From Desulfovibrio sp. DV (GTDB lineage Bacteria; Desulfobacterota; Desulfovibrionia; Desulfovibrionales; Desulfovibrionaceae), in NCBI RefSeq assembly GCF_001936595.1, contig NZ_MLBG01000036.1, positions 1-35,770 on the forward strand: a stretch of 35,770 nt of DNA. Reading direction: 5' to 3'. Every line of letters begins with the position of its first letter. Within the stretch, counting starts at the first letter, position 1. A program made the position numbers and the translations under genes. The notes below the pieces were generated by a model. It did no database searches, was not told the DNA's origin, and saw nothing but the letters and a program-made list of their open reading frames with translations. Below are positions 6,760 through 15,180 of the stretch, piece after piece.

Positions 6760-9324
6760 ATGCAACTGCCGGTCTGGATGAAATTCCCCGTCTGGTGGCG
6801 CAAGAAGCCGCCGGTGCCCTTCACCGTGCTTTTCAAGAAATTCAAAAGCATCCTGGATCGCAACAACGCCATTTTGGAACTCATTGCCGACATGGGCGAC
6901 AAGCTAGGGGGCGATTTCATCTATGACCGGCAGTACATCTTTGCTTCCTGCGAAAAGCTTGGCGATCAGGTCTTCAAACTCGTTTCCGATCTGAGCCTGT
7001 TGTGCCAGCGCAAGAACGTGTCCCTTTTCAATGCCTTCGAGGACATCCAGCACCAGATCGCGGAAGAGCTGGCCGGCCGCCGCACGCTCTCGCGACCCGA
7101 CCATATCCTGCCCCTGGCCGAACTGACCCACGATCTGGCCGACGAAGGCGGCAACAAAATGGCCAGCATCGGGGATATCCGCAATATCCTGGGCTTTGCC
7201 GTCCCGGAAGGGTTTGTGATCACGGCCGGGGCGTATTTTGAGGCCATGGAGCAGGCGGGGCTGCGCCAGCTTGCGGCCGAGACCACCCGCCGGTTGTGCG
7301 ACAGCGACGAAAAGGGCCTTACAGAAGAGGCCCAGCGGCTGCGTCAGGCCATCCTGGCCATGGCGCTGCCCAAGGGGCTGGCCCGGGCCATCGAGCAGGC
7401 GGCCCGACAGCTTGCCGGGAACGGCCGGGAGATGCTGGCCGTGCGTTCCAGCGCCTGGGGCGAGGACGGCGAAGCGAGCTTTGCCGGCATGTACGAAAGT
7501 GTGCTCGGCGTTGCGGCAGGCGACATCCTGGCCGCCTATCAGCAGGTGCTGGCCAGCCTTTTTTGCGAGGAAGCCCTGCGCTATCGCCTCCACCGCGACC
7601 AGTGCGGCGAGGAACCGGCCATGGCCGTGGGCGTCATGCGCATGGTGGACGCCGCCGTCAGCGGAGGCCTTTACACCTACGCCCCGCTTGGCGAACAGGA
7701 CCAGGCCATGGTGGTCAGCGCCGCCTGGGGCCTGGGCAAGCCCATCGTTGACGGCACCGCCGAAACCGATACCTTTCTTTTGGACCGCGATCCGCCGCAT
7801 ACCCGTTTCTCTTCGGATATTGCCACCAAAAGCAGCAAGCTGTGTCTGGACCCGGCCGGGGGCACCCGCACCCTGGACGTTGCCCCCGAGGCTCGCGACG
7901 TGCCGTGTCTGACCGGCGGCCAGCTCGACCGGCTGGCCCGCACGGCCATGAACCTGGAGCGGTTTTTCAAACGTCCGCTGGACGTGGAATGGGCCATCAC
8001 CGCCCCGGGCGAACTGGTGATCCTGCAGGCCCGTCCCCTGTCCATCCGGCCACGGGCCTGCTCCCTGCGTCCGGATGTGGCCGAAGCGGCCCGGGACGTG
8101 CCGGTGCTCCTGTCCGGCAAGGGCATCACCGCCATGGGCGGCGTTGCCTCCGGTCCGGTCCATCTGGTCGGCGAAGGGGAGGACCTGTCGGATTTTCCCT
8201 ACGGCGCCATCCTGGTGGCCCGGCATTCCTCGCCGCGTTTTGCCAAGGTCATGCCCAAGTGCCGGGGCATCATCACCGACGTCGGTTCAGCCACCGGGCA
8301 CATGGCCACCATCGCCCGCGAGCTGCGCGTCCCGACCCTGGTGGGCGCAGGCCCGGCCACCCGGACCCTGCGCCAAGGCCAGGAGATCACCCTCGACGCC
8401 GACCACGTCATTGTCTACGAGGGCGTGGTGGAAGCACTGTGCCGCAACGAATTGGTGCGAGAAGACGTCTTTGAGGAATCCTGGGAATACCGGACCCTCA
8501 AACGCGTCCTGCGCCACGTCAGCCCGCTGACCCTGCTCGACCCCAAATCCGAGGCCTTTCGGCCGGAAAACTGCAAAACCTTCCACGACATCGCCCGCTA
8601 CGTGCACCAGCGGGCCGTGGACAAGCTCATCACCCTGGCCGAAACCCACCAGGAGATCACCAAGGGCGCGCCGCGAAAGCTTGCGACCAAGCTCCCTTTG
8701 GGCCTCACTGTCATTGATATTGAAGGCGGGCTGGACCCGGCAGCCGGTCCCGCAGCCGATGAAAAAGACCTCCGCTGCCGCCCCCTGAAGGCCATCCTGG
8801 AAGGCATGAATAGTACCGGCATGTGGGAGACCAACCCCGTGGGGGTGGACATGGGCAGCTTCATGTCAAGCCTCACCCGCACCTTCGGGGCGGACATGGC
8901 CGATCCCGCCCGCCTGGGGCGCAATCTGGCCGTTATTTCCAAGGAATACCTCAACCTGCATCTGCGCCTGGGCTACCATTTCACGGTAGTGGACGCGTAT
9001 CTTGGCGGCTCGATCAATGACAACGTCATCTTTTTCCGGTTCATGGGCGGAGTGACGGATCTGACCCGCCGGTCGCGCCGGGCCAGTCTGGTGGCCGCCG
9101 TGCTGGAGCATTTCGACTTTGTGGTGGAGATCAAGGGGGACATGGTCACGGGGCGGGTGAAAAAACACCCCACCCGGTCCATGCTGGACAAGATGTTCAT
9201 GCTCGGCGGGCTGATCGGCTACACCCGCCAGTTGGACGCCAGGCTCGACTCCGACGGAGCCGGGCAACGCCATCTTGAGACCTTTTTCAACCGCCTTGCC
9301 GCTGTGAAGGAGACGCGCGAGTGA
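6760..9324 (+). CDS. PEP-synthase-like protein 1 (ATP-grasp + phosphohistidine domain)
   Basis: The product is 854 residues. After an N-terminal helical domain (1-115) comes a PPDK_N/PEP-synthase ATP-grasp domain (about 125-430). This contains VRSSAWGEDGEASFAG (from 228), the DVEWAI segment (408-413) and the QARPLS end motif (423-428). The mobile phosphohistidine domain (about 470-560) has GSATGHMATIAREL with catalytic H514. The C-terminal 290 residues are not the PEP-binding barrel of classical PEP synthase. They contain FHDIARYVHQ, a VIDIEGGLD segment, and LRLGYHFTVVDA followed by FFRFMGG, all shared with the two paralogues downstream. The enzyme could phosphorylate H514 from ATP, but the final acceptor is unknown. 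The gene ends overlapping the receiver gene (GTGA). The name 'PEP synthase' would overstate what can be seen. Confidence 0.88.
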   Translation: MQLPVWMKFPVWWRKKPPVPFTVLFKKFKSILDRNNAILELIADMGDKLGGDFIYDRQYIFASCEKLGDQVFKLVSDLSLLCQRKNVSLFNAFEDIQHQIAEELAGRRTLSRPDHILPLAELTHDLADEGGNKMASIGDIRNILGFAVPEGFVITAGAYFEAMEQAGLRQLAAETTRRLCDSDEKGLTEEAQRLRQAILAMALPKGLARAIEQAARQLAGNGREMLAVRSSAWGEDGEASFAGMYESVLGVAAGDILAAYQQVLASLFCEEALRYRLHRDQCGEEPAMAVGVMRMVDAAVSGGLYTYAPLGEQDQAMVVSAAWGLGKPIVDGTAETDTFLLDRDPPHTRFSSDIATKSSKLCLDPAGGTRTLDVAPEARDVPCLTGGQLDRLARTAMNLERFFKRPLDVEWAITAPGELVILQARPLSIRPRACSLRPDVAEAARDVPVLLSGKGITAMGGVASGPVHLVGEGEDLSDFPYGAILVARHSSPRFAKVMPKCRGIITDVGSATGHMATIARELRVPTLVGAGPATRTLRQGQEITLDADHVIVYEGVVEALCRNELVREDVFEESWEYRTLKRVLRHVSPLTLLDPKSEAFRPENCKTFHDIARYVHQRAVDKLITLAETHQEITKGAPRKLATKLPLGLTVIDIEGGLDPAAGPAADEKDLRCRPLKAILEGMNSTGMWETNPVGVDMGSFMSSLTRTFGADMADPARLGRNLAVISKEYLNLHLRLGYHFTVVDAYLGGSINDNVIFFRFMGGVTDLTRRSRRASLVAAVLEHFDFVVEIKGDMVTGRVKKHPTRSMLDKMFMLGGLIGYTRQLDARLDSDGAGQRHLETFFNRLAAVKETRE

Positions 9325-9782
9325 TCCCAGACACCCCAGACACTTCCGATACTCCGGGTACCCTCGACGGTGCGGCCCCCGGCCCGGACCCCTCGCCCAG
9401 GCGTCGCCGGACCAGCATCCTGGTCCTGGACGACGAGCCTATCGTCTGCAAACGCCTGAAGCCCTTTTTCCAGAAAGCCGGCTACGAGGTGGAGGCCTTT
9501 ACCCGGCCGGCCGAGGCGTTGGCCCGGGTGGAGGAGCGCCGCTTCGATGTGGTCATCACCGACCTCAAGATGCAGGGCCTCGACGGCCTGGCCTTCCTGG
9601 GCAAAGTCAAGGCCCTCTACCCGGACACCGACGTCATCGTCATCACCGGCTTCGCCACCCTGGAAACCGCGCGCGAATCCTTCCGCAAGGGGGTGTTCGA
9701 CTTCGTGGCCAAGCCGTTTAAGCTGACCAAGATTCTCGACGGGGTGCGCCGCATCGAAAAGGAGCGGGGACTCGTCCCCTAG
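9321..9782 (+). CDS. Single-domain response regulator receiver
   Basis: A 153-residue protein starting at a GTG that overlaps the stop of the preceding gene. A Pro/Asp-rich flexible leader (1-30) precedes a CheY-like receiver with acidic pair D37/D38, phosphoacceptor D81 in VVITDLKMQGLDG, conserved T109 in VITG, and K131 in AKPF. There is no output domain. Lying inside an operon of PEP-synthase-like proteins, it may link the two-component pathway to their phosphotransfer or act on them by protein contact; this is an inference. The motif set resembles the receiver of the NtrC-type regulator encoded upstream, which raises the possibility that both are served by the same kinase. Confidence 0.9.
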   Translation: MIPDTPDTSDTPGTLDGAAPGPDPSPRRRRTSILVLDDEPIVCKRLKPFFQKAGYEVEAFTRPAEALARVEERRFDVVITDLKMQGLDGLAFLGKVKALYPDTDVIVITGFATLETARESFRKGVFDFVAKPFKLTKILDGVRRIEKERGLVP

Positions 9783-9787
9783 CCGCC

Positions 9788-12196
9788 ATGCCGCCAAGCG
9801 CCCGGGAGAAGCAGGAAAATGCCGCCATGGGGCCGGGTTCCGCCCGTTTTTTGTTTCGCACCTTCAAGCGCATTCTGGCCGCAAATACCGCCGCCCTGGA
9901 AGGCATGGCCCGGATGGACCGGGCGCTTGGCGGCGAATACGTCTTCGATACGGCCTACCTCGAAAGCGCCGTGCGCGAGGTCTGCCGCCTGACCCACCTG
10001 AGCGCCTACCATTTAAACGGTATGGCCGATGAAGCCTATGTCGGGCTTTACGACGCCTACCTGACCGTCAAGGACGCCCTGGAAGACATTCTGGCCGGGG
10101 GCATGGGACCGCTGGCCGCACGCCGGGTGCTGCCCTTTGCCGAGATCGGCTGGGAGCTGGAGCCGCTGGTGGGGCTGGCCAGCGTCGGGCTAGCTGTGCT
10201 TGGCCGGGGCATGGGACTGCCTGCCCCGGACGGGTTGGCAGTCACGGTCACGGGCATGGCCGATTTGGCCGGCGAGCACCGGGAGGAAGTCCTGGGCGAC
10301 GTGGAGGCCGGCGTTACGGCGCTGTATGCGCGCCTGGGTGGTCCCCGGCCCCTGGAGCTGACCCTGGTGGCCGCCGGCACCGACGGAGCCGGAAAAATTC
10401 TGGCCACGGCCTTTGCCGACTCGGCCCTGGCGGCCGGACAGGCTGTGGCCGGGTTTGCCCGGAACGGTGCCGGGGGAGGCGCTGTGGCCGTGTGTCTGCG
10501 CCCGCTTCTCACCGGCGTACTCGCCGGTACGCTGCAAACCCTGGCCCACGATCCGACTCTGCCGCCGGCCATGCTGGCCGTGGCCCGGTCCATGGCCGCT
10601 TCCCCTGCCGCGCCCCTCGCCCTGCCCGACCCGGCCGACCGCTGCTGGTTTTCCCGCTTGGCACCCCATGCCCCGCTGCGCACCCGGCTGGCGGTCAAGC
10701 CGCTAGACAGCGTCCTGCCGGGCGGGCGCCCGCTCACCCCGTCGCGGGGCCACTCCCTGCGCGGTTCAGGCTTTATCACGCCGCAGCAGGGCGCGGCGCT
10801 GGCCGAACTGGGGTTGGCCGCCGAACGCGCCCTGGGCGGACCGTGCCTGCTGTCCTGGGTGCTGGCTGCCGACGGCGGTTTCCGGCTGACCGGTCTGGAG
10901 CCGGCCGAGACGGCCTATCCCGAATGGTCGGAGGGACCGGACGCGGCGGACAGCATGCCCGACGCGGCCGATCTGCTCCTGTCTGGCGGCCAGATCGCCT
11001 GCGGCGGGGTCGGAGCCGGGCCGGTGGTCCTGCTTGACGACGACACTCCGGCGGACGCCGTGCCCCTGGGCTGTGTGGGCGTGGCCAGGGCCGCCAGTCC
11101 CGCGTTGTCGCGGATTGTTCCCCGGCTCGGGGCGCTCTTGGCCGAGGTGGGGACCCCGGCCAGCCATCTGGCGACAGTTGCCCGGGAAAACCGGGTGCCG
11201 GCCATTTTTGGCTTGGCCGGGGCCGCGGCCCTGGCCGTCGGGACCATGGTCACGGTGGATGCCGAGCAGACCGCCGTGTACCGGGGCGTGGTGGAAAGCC
11301 TCCTGCGGCAAGCCGCCATGCAGGGTGCGTCCCCGGGATCGGAGCCGGAATATCTGGTCCTGCGGCGGCTGTTGCGCCATATCCGCCCGCTCAATCTGGT
11401 GGACCCCGCAGCCAGGGATTTCGACCCGGCCCACTGCCGGACCTGCCATGACATTTTGCATTTTGCCCACGAAAAAGCCGTGGGCTTGCTGTTGGCCATC
11501 GACGTCTCGGGACGCCGCAGCCTGGGGGCACCCCGGCGACTGCGCGAGGATTCGCCGTTTGAACTGGGCATCGTGGATGTGGGCGGGGGCCTGGCCGGTG
11601 CCGGCGACACCGTGGGCCTTTCCGAGGTGACGAGCCTGCCCCTCAAAGCCTTTTTGGAGGGGTTGCTGCGGCGCGACGTGCAGCGTCCGGGACCGGCCCA
11701 CCTCGGCCTGGGCGACGTCATGGCCGGGATGGCCCGGACCTCCCGGGCCCTGGCCGCCGCACCCGAAGCGGCTGGGGCCAATCTGGCCCTGGCCGCCGGC
11801 GATTACGCCAACATCACCCTGCGCCTGGGCTACCATTTCAGCGTGGTGGATGCGGTGGTCTCGGACCGGCCGGAGCACAATTTCATCTATTTCCGCTTTG
11901 CCGGCGGCTTTGCCGACGGCGACCGCCGCGCCCGTCGGGCCGCCCTGCTCCTGACCGTGCTCGAGCGGCTGGGCTTTCGCGCCACCCGCCAGGGTGATCT
12001 GGTGGTCGGCAAGCGAAAGCTCCTGGAGACGGGCGAGGCCCTTGCCGTGCTGCGTTTCCTGGGGGCGCTGGCTGCCTACACCCGCCAGCTCGACGTGGAG
12101 CTGGCCGACGAGGACGACGTGGCCCGTTTCGCCCGGCAGTTTCTTAAACTGTGCGGTCTCGTGCCGCCAAACGCCGCCACACCGGAGGACGCATGA
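9788..12196 (+). CDS. PEP-synthase-like protein 2 with degenerate ATP-grasp
   Basis: The 802-residue product is collinear with its two paralogues. The phosphohistidine domain is intact at GTPASHLATVARE, with H460. The shared C-terminal domain is present, with CHDILHFAHEKAV, GIVDVGGGL, LRLGYHFSVVDA and YFRFAGG. In the ATP-grasp region, however, the VRSS...SFAG nucleotide loop is gone, replaced by an Ala/Gly-rich stretch. The DVEWAI / QARP end motif is replaced by LSWVLAADGG and LTGLEPAE. I therefore expect it cannot use ATP itself, and that its histidine, if used, is phosphorylated by another member of the set. A second ATG at codon 14 is an alternative start. The stop overlaps the next gene start (ATGA), consistent with coupled expression at equal levels. 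Confidence 0.85.
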   Translation: MPPSAREKQENAAMGPGSARFLFRTFKRILAANTAALEGMARMDRALGGEYVFDTAYLESAVREVCRLTHLSAYHLNGMADEAYVGLYDAYLTVKDALEDILAGGMGPLAARRVLPFAEIGWELEPLVGLASVGLAVLGRGMGLPAPDGLAVTVTGMADLAGEHREEVLGDVEAGVTALYARLGGPRPLELTLVAAGTDGAGKILATAFADSALAAGQAVAGFARNGAGGGAVAVCLRPLLTGVLAGTLQTLAHDPTLPPAMLAVARSMAASPAAPLALPDPADRCWFSRLAPHAPLRTRLAVKPLDSVLPGGRPLTPSRGHSLRGSGFITPQQGAALAELGLAAERALGGPCLLSWVLAADGGFRLTGLEPAETAYPEWSEGPDAADSMPDAADLLLSGGQIACGGVGAGPVVLLDDDTPADAVPLGCVGVARAASPALSRIVPRLGALLAEVGTPASHLATVARENRVPAIFGLAGAAALAVGTMVTVDAEQTAVYRGVVESLLRQAAMQGASPGSEPEYLVLRRLLRHIRPLNLVDPAARDFDPAHCRTCHDILHFAHEKAVGLLLAIDVSGRRSLGAPRRLREDSPFELGIVDVGGGLAGAGDTVGLSEVTSLPLKAFLEGLLRRDVQRPGPAHLGLGDVMAGMARTSRALAAAPEAAGANLALAAGDYANITLRLGYHFSVVDAVVSDRPEHNFIYFRFAGGFADGDRRARRAALLLTVLERLGFRATRQGDLVVGKRKLLETGEALAVLRFLGALAAYTRQLDVELADEDDVARFARQFLKLCGLVPPNAATPEDA

Positions 12197-14787
12197 CCCC
12201 GGGATTGCTTCACTGGCTGGCCGCGCCCTGGCGTCGGCGCCGAGAGCGGCGAAACCAGGTGGCGCTTGACTGGATCAAGGCCCGTTACCATATCTTCCGG
12301 GTCCTTTTGGCCCATAATGAGCGCGCCCTGGAACTGCTCGCCGAGGTGGACCGGCTGCTGCGTGACAACGAACCGGCAAGGCTTGGCGAAGCCGTGCGGG
12401 AGTTGCGCGAAATCATCCTGGAACTGGCCGACGGGCTGAACCGCCTGACCGGCAACGGCCATGCCGGGCTGTACCCTCGCCTTGCCTCGCTGGAACGCCG
12501 GCTTGAAGCGGCTCTGGACCGCCAAAGCCGCGCCCCGCGCCGGCTGTGGCTGCCCCTTGGCGACGTCACCCCGGAACTGCGCGAGCAGGCCGGCGGCAAG
12601 GCCCAGCCCCTGGGAACGCTTCTTCGGGCCGGACTGCCTGTGCCGGACGGGGTCAGCCTCACCCGCCGGGCCTGCCGGGAATACCTGCGCCAGGCCGGGC
12701 TGGAGGACCGCCTCAAAGCCGTGCTGCGCCAAGCCGCCGCCAAAGACGCCGACCACGGCGCACTGGCCGAAACCGCCCAGGCCATGATCGTCGCTTCGAC
12801 GCCGACCCAGGCGTTTGGCCGGGAACTGCGCGCTGCCTGGGACTTCCTGGCGGGCGGCCGCCCGCTTGCCGTCTCCGTTCGCAGCAGCGCCTCCTCCGAG
12901 GATGGGGCGGAACATTCCTTTGCCGGGCAGTATTCCAGCGTCCTCGGGGTGCGTACGTTCGAGGCTTTTACCCGGGCCTTCGTCACGGTCCTGGCCAGCG
13001 CCTTCTCGGCCCGGGTTCTCGCCTACCGGGCCAGGGCGGGGCTGGCCCGGGAGTCCGTGGACATGGCGGTGCTCATCCAGAAGATGGTCGCGGCCCGCAC
13101 CGCCGGGGTGCTCTTTTCCGTGGACCCCATGGCCCCGGAAAGCGGCCGCATGTTGCTGACCGCCGTGCCGGGGCTGGGCACGCTGGCCGTGTCCGGGCGC
13201 GCCCCGGCCGATGTCTACCGTCCCAGCCGCGCCCGGCACGCCGAGGATGTGGCGGCCGCCCCGGCCGCGATTGCGCAAAAGTCCATGCAGGAGGTTGTGG
13301 CCGAAGACGGCGGCCTGCGTCTGGAAGCAATGCCCGAAGGGCTGCGTCTGGCCCCGCTGTTGGCTCCCGGCGAGATTGCGGCGCTTCGTGACCACGCCCT
13401 TCGCATCGAAGCCCTGGCCGGCTGTCCCCAGGACATCGAATGGGCCATTGACCAGGGCGGCCGGATCTTCATTCTTCAGGCCCGCCCGGCCAGACTGGCC
13501 CGCCCGGTCCCAGCCGGGCCACGGGGGAGCGAGGCCGGACGCACCCCGGGACAGGTGTTGCTGGAAGGCGGCGTCGGCGTCTCACCGGGCAAGGCCGTCG
13601 GCCGTCTGGTCGTGGTCCGCTCCCGCCGGGAACTGGATTTGGCGGCCGCCGCTCCCCGGCCGGTGGTGTTGGCCCTGCACCAGAGCCTGGTGGACGCGGC
13701 CTCCCTTGTGCCGGAAACGTCCGCCCTGCTGGTCGATATGGGCAATCCGCTGGATCATCTGGCCGGCGTGGCCCGGGAGCTGGGCATTCCCATGCTTATC
13801 GGCCTCGGCACGGCCACCACGGGCCTGACTCCCGGCGACTGGGTCCTGGCCGACGCCGACCGGGGGCTGGTGCTGGCCGCTGATCCGCACGTCTGGCAGG
13901 ACGCCCCGAAACCGGCGGTGCGCCGGCCGGCCCGCAGCGACGACGCGACTGCGGCGGTTCGCGAATTGACCCTGCCCCTCAACCTTACCGACGCCTACGG
14001 TCCCACCTTTTCCATCCTGGAATGCCAAAGCCTGCATGATCTGGTGCGTTATACCCATGAAAAGGCGGTCATCGCCCTGTTTGAAGCCGGCGACGCCATC
14101 GCCGAAGAGACGTTTTCCCTGGTGCGGCGGTTGCGTGACGATCAGGGGCTGTCCTTTCTCATCATCGATCTGGGCGGGGGTGTGGCGGCCGGCAGCGGCG
14201 GCGTCATTGGCCCTGAGGCCATCTTGTGCGAACCGCTCCTGGCCTTGCTCCAGGGCATGGCCACCCCGAATCTTCGCTGGGGCAAGGCTCCGCCTCTTGC
14301 CGGCGTGAGCGGTCTGGTTTCGCGGTCCTTTCTGGATGCGCGCAGCGAGCGGCCGGTGGGTAATCCCAACTACGCCTTGGCGGCCAGGGATTATCTCAAC
14401 CTAAACGCCCGCGTGGACTACCATTTCGTCATGATTGACGCGGTGTGCGGGGCCAATCGCCGGGAAAATTCCCTGCGGTTTCGGTTCAAAGGCGGCGGCA
14501 CGGCCCGGGTCCAGCGCGAACGCCGGGCCGTGTTCGTGGAGACGGTCATGCGGGAAGAGGAGTTTTTCACCACCCGGCAAGGGGACATGGTCACGGCTGT
14601 GCTGTCGGAAGGCTCTCGGGAAACGATCCGGGCCAAGCTGGTGATGCTGGGCCGGTTTCTGGGCTTTAGTCGGCTCCTTGACGCCATGATGCTTGATGAC
14701 GCCATGCCCGGCCGCGTGGCCCGGGCGTTCCTCTCCGGGGACTACGGCCTGGAGCGGTTGGACGTACAAGAATCCGGCCGGGCCTGA
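12193..14787 (+). CDS. PEP-synthase-like protein 3 (ATP-grasp + phosphohistidine domain)
   Basis: The start is the ATG at 12193: GGAGG lies five bases upstream and the ATG overlaps the previous stop. The product is 864 residues. After an N-terminal helical domain the ATP-grasp region carries VRSSASSEDGAEHSFAG (from 229), QDIEWAID (413-420) and QARP (429-432), all intact. The phosphohistidine domain has NPLDHLAGVARELGIP with H522. The C-terminal domain matches the paralogues: LHDLVRYTHEKAV, IIDLGGGV, DYHFVMIDA and FRFKGG. No classical PEP_utilizers_C barrel is visible. It is the last gene of the operon. Compared with protein 1 it is about equally conserved at the catalytic positions, so 1 and 3 may be active enzymes flanking the degenerate protein 2. 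Confidence 0.88.
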   Translation: MTPGLLHWLAAPWRRRRERRNQVALDWIKARYHIFRVLLAHNERALELLAEVDRLLRDNEPARLGEAVRELREIILELADGLNRLTGNGHAGLYPRLASLERRLEAALDRQSRAPRRLWLPLGDVTPELREQAGGKAQPLGTLLRAGLPVPDGVSLTRRACREYLRQAGLEDRLKAVLRQAAAKDADHGALAETAQAMIVASTPTQAFGRELRAAWDFLAGGRPLAVSVRSSASSEDGAEHSFAGQYSSVLGVRTFEAFTRAFVTVLASAFSARVLAYRARAGLARESVDMAVLIQKMVAARTAGVLFSVDPMAPESGRMLLTAVPGLGTLAVSGRAPADVYRPSRARHAEDVAAAPAAIAQKSMQEVVAEDGGLRLEAMPEGLRLAPLLAPGEIAALRDHALRIEALAGCPQDIEWAIDQGGRIFILQARPARLARPVPAGPRGSEAGRTPGQVLLEGGVGVSPGKAVGRLVVVRSRRELDLAAAAPRPVVLALHQSLVDAASLVPETSALLVDMGNPLDHLAGVARELGIPMLIGLGTATTGLTPGDWVLADADRGLVLAADPHVWQDAPKPAVRRPARSDDATAAVRELTLPLNLTDAYGPTFSILECQSLHDLVRYTHEKAVIALFEAGDAIAEETFSLVRRLRDDQGLSFLIIDLGGGVAAGSGGVIGPEAILCEPLLALLQGMATPNLRWGKAPPLAGVSGLVSRSFLDARSERPVGNPNYALAARDYLNLNARVDYHFVMIDAVCGANRRENSLRFRFKGGGTARVQRERRAVFVETVMREEEFFTTRQGDMVTAVLSEGSRETIRAKLVMLGRFLGFSRLLDAMMLDDAMPGRVARAFLSGDYGLERLDVQESGRA

Positions 14788-14789
14788 GA

Positions 14790-15035
14790 AGTTCTCCGTT
14801 CGCCCCCAGGCGTGGCGAAGCCGCAGCGTCGGCAATTCCAACACCACGTCGACGCCACCCCGCCATCCTGCGCCGGTGTCCACGCCGATGCGTCCCGGAG
14901 CCACTGGCGGCGTTTCCAGTGGACACGCCCGAACACCAGGGGCTGGCCGCTGTCGACCGAGGCCAAGAGCCTGTCCACCACCTGCCGGTGTAACTCTCCC
15001 CTAAAATTGTCCGGATCGTCTCTTATAGCCAACGA
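14790..15035 (-). pseudogene. Remnant of a Ser/Thr-type metallophosphatase C-terminus
   Basis: On the minus strand one frame reads GELHRQVVDRLLASVDSG then QPLVFG. One base out of phase, the next frame continues PLETPPVAPGRIGVDTGAGW and then VLELPTLRLRHAW. Together these resemble the end of a PP2A/ApaH-like bacterial phosphatase, where LVFGH(T/V)P and GVDTGxxxGG are the last metal-site motifs. Here the key histidine codon reads CGT (Arg) and a single-base deletion breaks the frame. Everything upstream of about 15,032 is missing. It is a decayed fragment directly after the third PEP-synthase-like gene and marks the boundary of the GC-rich backbone. The rest of this gap (15,036-15,085) shows nothing else. 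Confidence 0.45.
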
Positions 15036-15084
15036 TAGAGTCTTTTATTTCTGCCTGTAGAAAGAGAATGTTTCCGAACCGCAG

Positions 15085-15180
15085 TGGCGGACGATGCAGC
15101 AACACCTGTTTCAATAAGAGCAGAAAAATACCATGACCGTGCCCAAACTCATGGGGAAACGGGGAAGGGGGGGATTGCCT
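15085..15180 (+). repeat. Partial repeat copy D (right half only)
   Basis: The stretch containing CAATAAGAGCAGAAA, then GTGCCCAAACTCATGGGGAA and GGGGGATTGC, lines up with the right half of repeat copies B and C (near 22,780-22,820 and 25,195-25,255). The last codons and the stop of the hybrid kinase gene lie inside it. Confidence 0.5.

Noticed and set aside
6904-8226. Long minus-strand ORFs opposite the PEP-synthase-like genes (also 10766-11878 and 12076-13395)
   Set aside because: They are antisense shadows with His/Gln/Gly-rich composition and no family features.
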